Program-made: the position numbers and the translations under genes
Notes under the pieces: generated by a model
Seen by the model: only the letters and a program-made list of their open reading frames with translations
Database searches by the model: none
Told to the model about the DNA's origin: nothing
In this document: positions 18,648-26,774 of the stretch, piece by piece
How the letters are laid out: each line of letters begins with the position of its first letter
Position numbering within the stretch: the stretch's first letter is position 1
Source of the DNA: Thermoproteus uzoniensis 768-20
GTDB taxonomy: Archaea > Thermoproteota > Thermoprotei > Thermoproteales > Thermoproteaceae
DNA length: 64,000 bases
Assembly (NCBI RefSeq): GCF_000193375.1
Contig: NC_015315.1
Location: forward strand, 1,124,622-1,188,621
Reading direction: 5' to 3'

Positions 18648-19916
18648 ATGGACGCCCTAACCGCCATCACGGTGGGGCTAATCGCCTGGGCCTTCGCCGT
18701 CCACCTGCCGCTGGTCTACACTGTGCTGGGCTTGACGTGGCTGTTGCCGACGCTTGAGCTCATAGGGCTTAGGAAAGGCGACGACAGGTATTTCGACATA
18801 GCCAAGAGCTTGTCGCGCTACCTCATATTCACCTACGCGATAGGCGGCGTCTTCGGGACCATCGTGACGGTGTTCCTCGCCGGCTTGTTGCCGGTCTTCA
18901 CCAACGCGGCCGGCGTGTTGTTGTGGCCGGTCTGGGGAGTCGCCATAGTCTTCGGCGTTGCTATATCGCTACCGCTCATAGGGTTCTACTACCGCTCCTT
19001 CGGCAAGATGGACGACGCAAAACACATAGCGCTGGGGTACGGGCTCGCCGTCGTCACCTCAGTGATACCGGCCATGTTCAGGCTGGTCTTCGCCTTCATA
19101 AACTACCCGCTAGGGGTCACCGCCAAGCCGGACCCCAACTCGATCGTGGGCTTCGACCTAGGGGTCGACCTCTGGCAAGCGCTGGGCAACCCCACCTACC
19201 CGCCTCTGCTCATCGCCACGCTGGCCGGCGCCATAGCCTTCACCGCAGTCCTGATATCTGCCGTCTACACGTGGCGCTACGCCAAGACTAAGGACGAGCA
19301 CTACAAGATAGGGAAGGAGTTCGGCGCCAAGGTCGGCCTAATCTTCGGCGTCATCTACGCGCTCGCCAGCGTCTGGTACCTCTACGAGGTGTACCAATAC
19401 AGCCCCACTATGGCTTGGTCCATATTCGGATCCCCGCCGTCCTACCTGCCGGCGCAGCTACAGCCCGTCTACCAGCCCACGTTGAACCTCAGCTGGCTGT
19501 TCTACCTAGACATAATTCTCGGCGTGGTGGTGCTGGCGTTCCTCGCCACTGCGCTTAGGTCGGCCAACGCCGGCCTTGCCATGGCCGCCTTCGTGGCAGT
19601 CATCGCCCTGATGGACGGCGCTGAGATCCTCAACGGACTGGCCCATCTGCCCTACGCCATAGTCCCCTCGCCACCCATAGCGCTCGCCCTCATAAACGCC
19701 TACGGCGCCAACTTCGCCCTCCAGGTGGCGGACACGCTCAAGGTCTCCACGCTCATAACGCCGCAGATAAACTCCCTGGTGCAACTCATAGGAGCCCAGC
19801 CGTGGCTTCTGAGCTTCTCTCTCGCCATGTTCGTGGTATTCAACCTAATACTGCTCGGAGGCTTCTACCTGGTATTCACCTGGCGCCCCAAGCCGCAGGC
19901 CGCCGCCCAACAATAA
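18648..19916 (+). CDS. CydA'-like second subunit of the bd-type oxidase
   Basis: 422-residue membrane protein with the same opening layout as CydA (first helix with His19, then an LRKGDDRYFDIAKSLSRY loop matching LRRKDQQWLDLAKKF in CydA), showing that it arose by duplication. The Glu pair of the CydA oxygen channel and the HDPLKLAALEG segment are absent, as expected for the CydA' subunit that replaces CydB in archaeal CydAA' enzymes. Two bases separate it from cydA. A T6 run just after the stop may act as a partial terminator. Confidence 0.83.
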   Translation: MDALTAITVGLIAWAFAVHLPLVYTVLGLTWLLPTLELIGLRKGDDRYFDIAKSLSRYLIFTYAIGGVFGTIVTVFLAGLLPVFTNAAGVLLWPVWGVAIVFGVAISLPLIGFYYRSFGKMDDAKHIALGYGLAVVTSVIPAMFRLVFAFINYPLGVTAKPDPNSIVGFDLGVDLWQALGNPTYPPLLIATLAGAIAFTAVLISAVYTWRYAKTKDEHYKIGKEFGAKVGLIFGVIYALASVWYLYEVYQYSPTMAWSIFGSPPSYLPAQLQPVYQPTLNLSWLFYLDIILGVVVLAFLATALRSANAGLAMAAFVAVIALMDGAEILNGLAHLPYAIVPSPPIALALINAYGANFALQVADTLKVSTLITPQINSLVQLIGAQPWLLSFSLAMFVVFNLILLGGFYLVFTWRPKPQAAAQQ

Positions 19917-19920
19917 AACC

Positions 19921-19930
19921 TCCCTTTTTT
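19921..19930 (+). terminator. T-rich stretch after the oxidase operon
   Basis: A run of six T bases within tccctttttt lies immediately after the stop of the CydA' gene. Archaeal RNA polymerase can terminate at such U-tracts without a hairpin. Because the next gene begins only about 10 bases later, termination is probably partial. Confidence 0.35.
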
Positions 19931-19939
19931 CTAAACTCG

Positions 19940-21646
19940 GTGCGGCTCGTATTGGCGTTGTTGCTCGCGGCGTTCTTCGCATCGGCGCAACTCTGCATAA
20001 CCCAGACATCCACATCGCTGAAGCTCGAGGGCGGGATGGCCTACTACGCCCAGTGGAGCGGCGCCACCGTCGTGTACAACTCCTCGGGGGCGCCGGTGGC
20101 TCTGCTAGAGGGCCCGGGAAGCGCTCTGCTGATCCCCGCCTCAAGCGGCGCCTACGCCGCCTCGACCCCGCTGAACGTGACGCGTTGCGTCGACTTGAGG
20201 CTCTTGGCGGACAGGCTCAAGCCCTCGTCTACGCCTTGGGGCCCCGCCGCGCCTCTCGGCGTGGTGTACTACGGCCTCGCCGTAGTGGGCGGGAGGCCGC
20301 TCCCCGCGCCCTACGAAGGAGGCGCCGTCAAGGGCTGTTTCTCGCTTAGGGGGTTTAGGGCCTACAGCCTCTCGCCGCTGGGGAGGGCCGCGGCCTACTC
20401 GATACAGCTCAACGCCTATGTAGAGGCGGGGGGAGGCCTGTATTGGGTCCAGGCGCTGGTGAGGTATAGGGACGGCTCCTACGAGTTTCTGGACAACGTC
20501 TGGAACATGACCGGGCCCGTCTCCACGCTGTCCGGCATCGCCGGGTTCGGCTCCACGACCTTCCTCGGCCGCGACGAGTACTACTTCTACGTGTCCGAGC
20601 TCCCCCCTCTGGAGGCGGCCTGCCTAGAGATAAGGACGTCGGGCAGATACGTGGAGCTGGCGCTCAACGGAACGACGATGGACAGGATCGAGCTGACGGG
20701 GCCCGCCCGCATAGTGGTCGAGCCGCAGGTCAACGCCAGAGGCCTCCCGATAGACCTCGAGCTGGTTGTCGGCGGCTACGGCGCCGGGATGTCGGTGGCG
20801 GAGGTCGCGGACGGGGAGGCGGAGCTCGCGCTCTATATCTGGAACGGCACTGCCTACGTCCGGCCTCCAGCCGCGTGGAGTCTGGGGCTGTCCACGGAGG
20901 AGTCGGCGATAGCGGCGGCGGAGCCCGCCGGCTTTTCGGCCGTCGTGTCCAGAGGCACGCCGTCGGCGACCGAGCTCTGGGCCGACCTCCCCTGTATCTA
21001 TTTCCTAAACGGCACGGCCCTATGCGGGGGGAGGGCGCTGGACCTCGTCGCGCTCAAGTTGCCCAACGGCACGAGGCTTCTGTGGGCCGAGCCGGGGCGC
21101 CTAGAGGTGAGACTGCCCTCGATTAGATCTGGAGGGACTCTCTACGTGCCGGCTACGCCGACGATCTCCATAGAGGTTGCAGGCCCCGCCGCCCTCACGC
21201 CGACCTATCAAGCGGCGTACATGGTCAATATCTCAACGCCGTTTGGGCCCCGCATCTTCTGGGCCCCCAACGGAACTGTCCTGAACGCGAGCGCGCTCGC
21301 CCTGGCCCAAGACGGCGTCCTCTACCTAGGCGAGATGGGCGAGGTGGAGGTCCGCGGCCCCCTTGAGCTGAGGCCGAAGTATATAGCCGTATATAGCGGG
21401 GTCGCCCGCGATCTGCTGGGACTGCCTAGCCCTCTATCCGTGGCGCAGTTGGTCTGCGGAGGCGCGTCGGCCTACGCAGTGGCGGGGCCTAGAGGCGGGT
21501 TCCGCGTGGAAGTTGCCGGGGTGTCGTCGCCGTGCTCTGCGCGTCTCTACGCGATCCCGATAAGCCCCTATATTGTTCTGCCCTTCCTCCTAATTTTTCT
21601 GAAATTAGTTCGGAGAAGAAATCTTTATAAGTCCAAACGAACTTAG
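19940..21646 (+). CDS. Secreted surface protein anchored by a C-terminal helix
   Basis: 568 residues from the GTG at 19940, which starts directly with a signal peptide (RLVLALLLAAFFASAQLC); upstream in-frame ATGs lie inside the preceding oxidase gene and are unlikely. The mature part is a large extracellular domain with many N-x-S/T sequons, and the C-terminus is a hydrophobic anchor (YIVLPFLLIFLKLV) followed by Arg/Lys. No known domain recognised. Its place 23 bases after the oxidase genes suggests either an accessory role at the cell surface or simple adjacency. Confidence 0.72.
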   Translation: MRLVLALLLAAFFASAQLCITQTSTSLKLEGGMAYYAQWSGATVVYNSSGAPVALLEGPGSALLIPASSGAYAASTPLNVTRCVDLRLLADRLKPSSTPWGPAAPLGVVYYGLAVVGGRPLPAPYEGGAVKGCFSLRGFRAYSLSPLGRAAAYSIQLNAYVEAGGGLYWVQALVRYRDGSYEFLDNVWNMTGPVSTLSGIAGFGSTTFLGRDEYYFYVSELPPLEAACLEIRTSGRYVELALNGTTMDRIELTGPARIVVEPQVNARGLPIDLELVVGGYGAGMSVAEVADGEAELALYIWNGTAYVRPPAAWSLGLSTEESAIAAAEPAGFSAVVSRGTPSATELWADLPCIYFLNGTALCGGRALDLVALKLPNGTRLLWAEPGRLEVRLPSIRSGGTLYVPATPTISIEVAGPAALTPTYQAAYMVNISTPFGPRIFWAPNGTVLNASALALAQDGVLYLGEMGEVEVRGPLELRPKYIAVYSGVARDLLGLPSPLSVAQLVCGGASAYAVAGPRGGFRVEVAGVSSPCSARLYAIPISPYIVLPFLLIFLKLVRRRNLYKSKRT

Positions 21647-21650
21647 CCCC

Positions 21651-22289
21651 ATGGTAGAGGTGAAGGGTCCGTACCTCGGGATGCAGATACCCGAGGACCT
21701 ATGCTTCAACACAGACATGGGCAGAAGATGCTTCAAGGACTACAAAGGCAAGTGGCTGTTGCTCTTCAGCCACCCGGGCGACTTCACGCCGGTGTGCACC
21801 ACCGAGTTCGTCGAGTTCGCCAAGAAGTACGACGAGTTCAAGAAGAGGGGCGTCGAGCTCCTCGGCCTCAGCGTGGACACTGACATCAGCCACATAGAGT
21901 GGAAGAGGCAGATCAAACAGCTGTGGGGCGTCGAGATACCATTCCCCATAATCGCCGACGTGCCGGATTTCCAGGTCGCCAGTCTGTTCAACGCGATACC
22001 GCCCGGCACCACAGCAACTGTCAGGATGGTGGCGCTTATAGATCCAGATCTGAAGCTCGCCTGGTTCGCTCTGTATCCGCTCACCAACGGCAGAAACATA
22101 GACGAGATAATACGCGTAGTAGACGCGGTCCAGACAACGTACAAGCACGGCGTCGCCACGCCTGCTAACTGGAAACCCGGAGACCCCGTCATAGTGCCTC
22201 CGCCGCACAACTACGCCGACGCCGAGAAGAGGCTCAAGGAGCCCGGCATCGAGTGCAAGACTTGGTGGTTCTGTACCAAACGGCTCTAA
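21651..22289 (+). CDS. Peroxiredoxin (Prx6/archaeal type)
   Basis: 212-residue thiol peroxidase that reduces H2O2 and alkyl hydroperoxides. The peroxidatic Cys49 is in FTPVCTTE, and the downstream SVDTDISHIEW and FPIIAD segments are typical. Two further cysteines lie in the C-terminal tail (ECKTWWFC), as in archaeal thioredoxin peroxidases with a redox-active C-terminal pair. A ctttataag box is 25 bases before the ATG, so the gene has its own leaderless promoter inside the end of the surface-protein gene. Neighbouring oxidase and iron-storage genes form an oxygen-related cluster. Confidence 0.93.
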   Translation: MVEVKGPYLGMQIPEDLCFNTDMGRRCFKDYKGKWLLLFSHPGDFTPVCTTEFVEFAKKYDEFKKRGVELLGLSVDTDISHIEWKRQIKQLWGVEIPFPIIADVPDFQVASLFNAIPPGTTATVRMVALIDPDLKLAWFALYPLTNGRNIDEIIRVVDAVQTTYKHGVATPANWKPGDPVIVPPPHNYADAEKRLKEPGIECKTWWFCTKRL

Positions 22290-22428
22290 CACCCCCCTTT
22301 TCCTAGGTTTTCCGTCTCTCCTTCGGAAAAGGCAAACGCAGGCGGCCGGGCGCCGCGAGATCGGCGTAATACCGTGCCGCCTATTGGCGTAGGATCTGCA
22401 GGTTTTATTCACCTCCGCATACGCCTAT
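22290..22428 (+). other. Intergenic stretch with T-rich hairpin and GC-rich palindrome
   Basis: After the peroxiredoxin stop, ccttttcc (22305-22312 region) can pair with ggaaaagg about 20 bases downstream, and T runs make this a likely terminator. Further on is the imperfect palindrome CGCC-TATT-GGCG (22378-22389), also found in two other intergenic regions of the window. No open frame of note. Confidence 0.35.
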
Positions 22429-22461
22429 ATGACTTATAAAGGGTATTCGAATGAGTTTCAC

Positions 22462-23370
22462 ATGGAAACTAATTCTAAAAAGAATTTGGTTCAATTAGCG
22501 GCGGAGTTCTGCGACGACGAGTACCTAGACCATAGAGTCTACGCGGTGTTGGCCGGCGTGGAGTGGAACAAGAAGAGGAGAGAGGTCTTGAGGAGGCTGT
22601 CCGACGTAGAGAAGCGGCACTTCGATTTTTGGCTCAAGTTCGTCGGCTCCTATAAGCCCTCCCTCAAGGCCCGCATCTACCCATATCTATTCGCCTTCCT
22701 GCGGCTCCTCTTCGGAGCGACCTTCGCGGCCAAACTGCTCGAGAGGGGCGAGGACAAGGCGGTCGAGAAGTATAGGATGGCGCTGGACCTCATGGAGACG
22801 CCCGAGGACAGGAAGACGCTCGAGGCCATTATAGCCGACGAGATGGAGCACGAGAAGGAGTTCATAGGCCAGCTGGACGAGGCGATCGTGAAGTACATGA
22901 GCGCCCTAGTCTTGGGCATGGCCGACGCCATCATTGAGATCACGGGGACCCATGCGGGCGCCCTCGGCACCACGAGCTCCGCCATAATCACAGGGGTCGT
23001 GGGCCTCGTGGTGGGGGTCTCCGCAGCCATATCCATGGCCTCCGCCTCCTACCTCCAGACGAAGCACGAGACGGGCAAATCGCCGACGGTGGCCGCGTTG
23101 GTGACCGGCGTGGGCTACGTCGTCGCGGCCGCGCTCATGTCGCTCCCGTACTTCCTCGCAGAGAATATCTACGCGGCGTTCGCCGCGTCGCTGGCCGTCA
23201 GCGTGGTGCTCGCCCTCATGTTCACCTACCAAGGGAGCGTCTACGCCGACAGGGACTTCAGAAGCGAGTTTGTCCAGACGGTGGGGCTTCTGTTGGGGGT
23301 GGCCGCGCTTGCCTACTTCCTCGGCGACGCCTTAAGCGCGGCCTTCGGCATAAGGTCGCTCATAAAGTGA
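22462..23370 (+). CDS. Ferritin-like/VIT1 fusion iron protein (erythrin-vacuolar iron transporter)
   Basis: 302 residues. The N-terminal half is a ferritin-like helical bundle with Glu/His iron ligands (WNKKRREVLRRLSDVEKRHF, IIADEMEHEKEF); the C-terminal half is a CCC1/VIT1 membrane domain with about five helices (MADAIIEITGTHAGAL, GVSAAISMASASYLQ). Such EVIT proteins bind and move Fe(II)/Mn(II). I chose the ATG at 22462 because the strongest TATA box (cttataaag, about 22433-22441) is 25 bases upstream; an in-frame ATG at 22429 would add 11 residues but precedes that box. Confidence 0.87.
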   Translation: METNSKKNLVQLAAEFCDDEYLDHRVYAVLAGVEWNKKRREVLRRLSDVEKRHFDFWLKFVGSYKPSLKARIYPYLFAFLRLLFGATFAAKLLERGEDKAVEKYRMALDLMETPEDRKTLEAIIADEMEHEKEFIGQLDEAIVKYMSALVLGMADAIIEITGTHAGALGTTSSAIITGVVGLVVGVSAAISMASASYLQTKHETGKSPTVAALVTGVGYVVAAALMSLPYFLAENIYAAFAASLAVSVVLALMFTYQGSVYADRDFRSEFVQTVGLLLGVAALAYFLGDALSAAFGIRSLIK

Positions 23371-24002
23371 TGTGGGAGCTCCTCTACAGAGGCGGGAGGT
23401 GGGTCAAGGAGGAGAGGCCGTTCCTCCACGTGCCGAGAGGCCACATAGCGGTTAAGGTCAAGGCCTTCCTCCTCGACGACTACAGCGTCTGGGCCGCATC
23501 AAGGGGGCTGGAGAAGATATCTCGCTGGGCCTTCGGCAACGTGGTCGGGGGATCGGGCGCCGAGACTGGGCAGTACGTAGTGGCGCTCGCCGAGAACGCG
23601 GCGGCTGAGTACGTGGTGTCGAGGATCTACTTCCCGGCCCCTAGAGATCCCGTCGAGGCCCTCGCGAGGATCCACGCGGCCCTCGCGCTGGAGGCGCTGG
23701 ACCTACTGCCCCGGTATGGGCCTATATTCATATCCGGCGACGACCCCCGGCGGGAGTACATAGCCCGCCTAGCGCGCATCGGCGAGAGCAAGCGCGGGAT
23801 TATACTCCAAGGCGGCGCCCTCTCCGGAGGGGCGCGGGCCGTCGCGCTGACGAGGATGATCGAGATAGAGGGCCCCGGCTCCGTTAAGTTCCTCGACATC
23901 CCCAAGAGGCGCTACTACGAGCTGGCCATGGGCGGGCCCAGGCTACCCGTGAGGAGGGCCGGAGACGAGACGCCCTGTTTCTGGTGCGTCGTCGAAATTT
24001 AA
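23370..24002 (+). CDS. Hypothetical protein, faint alcohol-dehydrogenase-like features
   Basis: 210 residues, starting in the stop codon of the iron protein (TGATG), so translation is coupled; a GTG three bases earlier is also possible. The N-terminal order GHIAVKVKAFLLDDYSV...GNVVGGSG...GQYVVAL recalls the GroES-like domain of zinc alcohol dehydrogenases, but none of the zinc or catalytic residues is evident, and the second half does not show a clear Rossmann motif. It may be a catalytically dead relative or unrelated. Ends with the Cys pair CFWC. Confidence 0.6.
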   Translation: MWELLYRGGRWVKEERPFLHVPRGHIAVKVKAFLLDDYSVWAASRGLEKISRWAFGNVVGGSGAETGQYVVALAENAAAEYVVSRIYFPAPRDPVEALARIHAALALEALDLLPRYGPIFISGDDPRREYIARLARIGESKRGIILQGGALSGGARAVALTRMIEIEGPGSVKFLDIPKRRYYELAMGGPRLPVRRAGDETPCFWCVVEI

Positions 24003-24020
24003 AAGAGGTTCCAATTTTCC

Positions 24021-24347
24021 ATGGACGCCGATATGGTCGAGGCCTATGCGGCCATAGGGGTGGGGGCCGCGCTGGTCGCGTTCGCGGTAGCCGCCGCGGC
24101 TCTGCTGTATCTGCAGAAGATCCCGGAGACCACAATAACCATACAGACCGGGCTGGGCCAACTAAATCTAGGCAACATGCCAGATCCCCGCGCCGTTGCG
24201 GCGGCCGCCATACGGGCCCTGGCCCTAATAGCGATAGGCCTAACGGGAGGCAAACTTCTCGAGATAGGGCTGAAGGAGAGGAGGGAGATCAAACGCGAGA
24301 AGGAGCTCCAGAGATATTATCAACAGTACTACTACCAGCAGTATTGA
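24021..24347 (+). CDS. Small two-helix membrane protein
   Basis: 108 residues: helix 1 (residues ~9-30), a short beta-like segment (PETTITIQTGLGQLNLGN), helix 2 (AAIRALALIAIGLTGGKLLEIG) and a charged tail ending in repeated Tyr/Gln (YYQQYYYQQY). No known family. The layout and the GGKLLEIG motif match the protein at 8945. It starts 18 bases after the preceding gene and is probably in the same transcript as the iron protein. Confidence 0.65.
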   Translation: MDADMVEAYAAIGVGAALVAFAVAAAALLYLQKIPETTITIQTGLGQLNLGNMPDPRAVAAAAIRALALIAIGLTGGKLLEIGLKERREIKREKELQRYYQQYYYQQY

Positions 24348-24362
24348 GGACAGAGGATCCCG

Positions 24363-24707
24363 CTACCAGTACAGGAGGAACCTAAAGGCCCTCTTGGCGG
24401 CCCACCTCCCCATCTGGAGGAGGTACATGGCGAGGAAGGCGGTCGACATGCCGGATAGGGCAAACGACAGCCAGGTCAGGACCACGTACAGCACAGGCGG
24501 CAGGGCGATGCCGGTTGCGGACTGGGCCAGGGCCATGATCTCGGCATATAGGGCCGGGCCCGCCACCGGCGCCAACGAGGCAATGAGGCCGAAGCCCAGT
24601 ATGAGGGACGCCTCTATCACTGACAGCGCGGTGCCCACGGAGTTTACGTGGAGGGCGTAGAATAGGTATATTGCGACGGCCAGAGACGCGACTATATACA
24701 GCCTCAC
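24363..24707 (-). CDS. Small membrane protein with four predicted helices
   Basis: 114 residues from the GTG at 24707: four hydrophobic segments (IVASLAVAIYLFYAL, LILGFGLIASLAPVAG, PPVLYVVLTWLSFAL, TAFLAMYLLQMG) and a basic tail. No family recognised. A TTG 21 bases upstream is in frame, but an aatatatt box centred near 24732 lies 25 bases from the GTG, which favours the shorter, leaderless form. Confidence 0.55.
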   Translation of the reverse strand: MRLYIVASLAVAIYLFYALHVNSVGTALSVIEASLILGFGLIASLAPVAGPALYAEIMALAQSATGIALPPVLYVVLTWLSFALSGMSTAFLAMYLLQMGRWAAKRAFRFLLYW

Positions 24708-24807
24708 GCCAAAATAACTTACACCCAAATATATTGGTTACGGTGCTCTGCCCTAGCCGTGACGGGCGCCGGGCGCTAAGCTTAAATACAGACGCGGTAG
24801 CCAACAT

Positions 24808-24975
24808 ATGCCTTCGCACGGAAGCTTGACAAAGGCGGGCAAGGTCAGGTCGCAGACGCCCAAGATCCCGCCGAAGCCCAAGAAAAACTTGATACCGCGA
24901 AGGCGCAACTCCAGGAACTACAGGAGGAGGGTGGTCTACGCCGCCTCCGCGGCGCAGACAGCCGAGGCCGAATGA
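24808..24975 (+). CDS. rps30e: 30S ribosomal protein S30e
   Basis: 55 residues, very basic. It begins [19 protein letters not shown], which matches the archaeal/eukaryal S30e opening (HGSLxxAGKVRxQTPK), and continues with [21 protein letters not shown] cttaaata box lies about 23 bases before the ATG. The stop overlaps the start of the next gene (ATGA). Small genes like this are easily missed by length cut-offs. Confidence 0.92.
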   Translation: MPSHGSLTKAGKVRSQTPKIPPKPKKNLIPRRRNSRNYRRRVVYAASAAQTAEAE

Positions 24976-25226
24976 GCGATTTTTCCGGCGACGTATCCTC
25001 GGCGCTTTTGCGGCGGGCCAGAGAGATATCCTCGCTCTTGTCGGGGGTGGCCGAGCACCACCCCTACTGGCCGGCGGCGCATTATCTTGCCCAAGCTATA
25101 GAGATGTTATTCGAGAAGTGGAACTCGGACCTCACAGAGGCCGAGCTGGACGAACTGCTCTGGCACTTGGACAAGGCCAGAGACGCGCTCCAGCGGCTTA
25201 GAGGAGGCGGGGACGGCGATATCTAG
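24972..25226 (+). CDS. Small helical protein cotranscribed with S30e
   Basis: 84 residues, acidic and almost wholly helical ([56 protein letters not shown]). No domain recognised. Its start overlaps the S30e stop, so it is translated with a ribosomal protein; a role in translation or a HEPN-like or coiled-coil partner function are possible but unsupported. Confidence 0.65.
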   Translation: MSDFSGDVSSALLRRAREISSLLSGVAEHHPYWPAAHYLAQAIEMLFEKWNSDLTEAELDELLWHLDKARDALQRLRGGGDGDI

Positions 25227-25340
25227 CCGACGGCCTCAATGCAGACCCGGCAACGCCAGAGGCTAACGCACGAGATGTGGAAGATCTGCCGGGGGCGGCG
25301 ACGGGGAAAAGCTTAAAAACTAGTAGAAATATATGTAAAG

Positions 25341-25432
25341 GGGCCGGTAGTCTAGCGGAAGGATTGAAAGCATTCCCTTAGGCCCGCTTGGCGCGCGGGA
25401 GATCCCGGGTTCAAATCCCGGCCGGTCCACCA
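25341..25432 (+). tRNA. tRNA-Ala (GGC) with an intron between the D and anticodon arms
   Basis: The acceptor stem GGGCCGG pairs with CCGGTCC and includes the G3-U70 wobble pair, the alanine identity element; A73 and an encoded CCA (25430-25432) follow. The D-arm runs 25350-25364, the T-arm is CCGGG-TTCAAAT-CCCGG, and the anticodon stem CCCGC/GCGGG encloses TTGGCGC with anticodon GGC. Eighteen bases lie between position 25 and the first base of the anticodon stem where one is expected, so about 17 bases (roughly 25365-25381) are a non-canonical intron. A gcttaaaaac box ~25 bases upstream is the promoter. Confidence 0.93.
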
Positions 25433-25620
25433 CTCCTCCTCATAAGAGCATTACGAGGCTGTCTCATCACGGCTATGCCTCGGATAGCTCTGCGCACCCC
25501 ATACCGATCGAGGGAGCGCCTACGCCCCGCCGATGTGGATAAAGGCCCTAGATCCGCGGCACACAGATCCCCCAAGGCCGAGCCAGCGAGACGAACCCCG
25601 GCTTGTCCCACCTTACCTCA
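25433..25620. other. Intergenic stretch without recognised features
   Basis: Between the tRNA and the decayed gene I see no convincing open frame, tRNA or conserved motif on either strand. Base composition is slightly lower in GC than the flanking genes, in keeping with a tRNA-adjacent site where foreign or eroding DNA tends to collect. Confidence 0.3.
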
Positions 25621-25909
25621 CATGGGAGAGCCGCCGCGCGATAGACCATTAGAAGTGACCGCGTCCGAGGGCGCAGGAGACTTACGTAGAGATTTAAACT
25701 TAAGCTCAAGATATACAGATACTTCTTGACTCCAACGCCTCATCTCCGGCGGATCAAACTCGGACACCACAAAATCCACGAGAAAACCTCACCCCAGCCG
25801 CCTTTCCCAAACTCTCAATCATCTCCGGAGAGAGCCCCTTCTGTGGAGTCGTATAAGGGGCGATCTCGCGCAAGCCGGGGAGAAGTAGCGTGAAGCCGTG
25901 GCGGCGCTC
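25621..25909 (-). pseudogene. Decayed protein-coding fragment next to the tRNA gene
   Basis: Two open segments on the minus strand read like one protein broken by a frameshift. Segment one (25909 to 25757) gives GFTLLLPGLREIAPYTTP followed by QKGLSPEMIESLGKAAGV; segment two, in another frame from about 25790 downwards, gives FLVDFVVSEFDPPEMRRW then SQEVSVYLELKFKSLRK and runs to a stop at 25620. No start codon and no family recognised. Codons here are poorer in G/C than in nearby genes. Coordinates are approximate. Confidence 0.4.
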
Positions 25910-25959
25910 CTAAACGCAATAGCTGGTTTGTCGCTTCCCAGACAAGTCTGTCTCGGCGA

Positions 25960-26742
25960 TTATTCCTTGTAGAACTCCTTGGTGGGGAACCGGGCTGCCT
26001 TCACCTCCTCCACGTACTGCCTCACCGCGTCGCGTATTGCCGCGGCCACGTCGGCGTATTTCTTCGCGAACGAGGGAGGCCTCTCCGACAGCCCCACGAC
26101 GTCGTGTAGGACCAGTATCTGGCCGTCGCAGTGAGGGCCGGCCCCTATACATATTGTCGGTATGTCCACAGACTCGGTGACCTCTTTGGCTAGTGAGGCC
26201 GGGACGAACTCTATGACGAGGGCGAAGGCGCCGGCGTCTCGCAGAGCCTTCGCGTCCTCCAGGACCTTACGCCTCTGCTCCTCCGTCTTCCCGACCAGCT
26301 TAAATCCGCCCAGCGCGAGGACCCTCTGGGGGTTTAGGCCTATATGCCCCATTACCGGCACGCCGGCCTTCACGAGCCTCTCCACCACGTGGGCGTACTC
26401 GGCGCCTCCCTCGAGCTTAACGGCGTCTGCCCCGGCCCTTATCAGCCTCGCCGCGCTCCTCAAGGCGTCTCTCGGCCCAGTTTCGTAGGTCATGAACGGC
26501 ATGTCGGCCACCACCAAGGCCTTGGGCTTGGCTCTGGCCACCGCCTGCGTGTGTCTGACCATGTCCGCCAAGGTGACGCCCAACGTGTTGGGCAACCCCA
26601 GAACGACCATCCCGAGGGAGTCGCCCACCAAGATTCCGTCGACGCCAGCCTCGTCTACCAGCTTTGCGGTGGGGTAGTCGTACGCAGTTATCCAGACGTA
26701 CGGCCCGCCGCCCTTCGTAAAGTCGGAGACGCGCCTCCTCAC
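25960..26742 (-). CDS. panB: 3-methyl-2-oxobutanoate hydroxymethyltransferase
   Basis: 260-residue enzyme making ketopantoate from 2-oxoisovalerate and methylene-tetrahydropterin, the first step to coenzyme A. The segment ILVGDSLGMV contains the metal-binding Asp near residue 41; VKLEGG, GHIGLNPQ and IGAGPHCDGQILV are the other family motifs. GTG start; a tataaacc box on the minus strand (26762-26769) is 24 bases upstream, so the mRNA is leaderless. It diverges from the ketopantoate reductase gene with only 32 bases between start codons. Confidence 0.95.
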   Translation of the reverse strand: MRRRVSDFTKGGGPYVWITAYDYPTAKLVDEAGVDGILVGDSLGMVVLGLPNTLGVTLADMVRHTQAVARAKPKALVVADMPFMTYETGPRDALRSAARLIRAGADAVKLEGGAEYAHVVERLVKAGVPVMGHIGLNPQRVLALGGFKLVGKTEEQRRKVLEDAKALRDAGAFALVIEFVPASLAKEVTESVDIPTICIGAGPHCDGQILVLHDVVGLSERPPSFAKKYADVAAAIRDAVRQYVEEVKAARFPTKEFYKE

Positions 26743-26774
26743 ATAGTATTATACCCCCCAGGTTTATATCGTTC
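26743..26774. promoter_or_regulatory. Interlocked divergent promoter of panB and the ketopantoate reductase gene
   Basis: Only 32 bases separate the two GTG start codons. The box for panB (minus-strand tataaacc, 26762-26769) lies near the reductase start, and the box for the reductase (plus-strand tattatac, about 26746-26753) lies near the panB start; each is about 24-25 bases from its own start codon. Transcription complexes for the two genes could hardly bind at the same time. Confidence 0.6.

Noticed and set aside
19802-19939. Upstream ATG extending the surface-protein gene into the oxidase gene
   Set aside because: The added residues overlap a conserved gene and would place the signal peptide internally; the GTG at 19940 starts exactly at the signal peptide.
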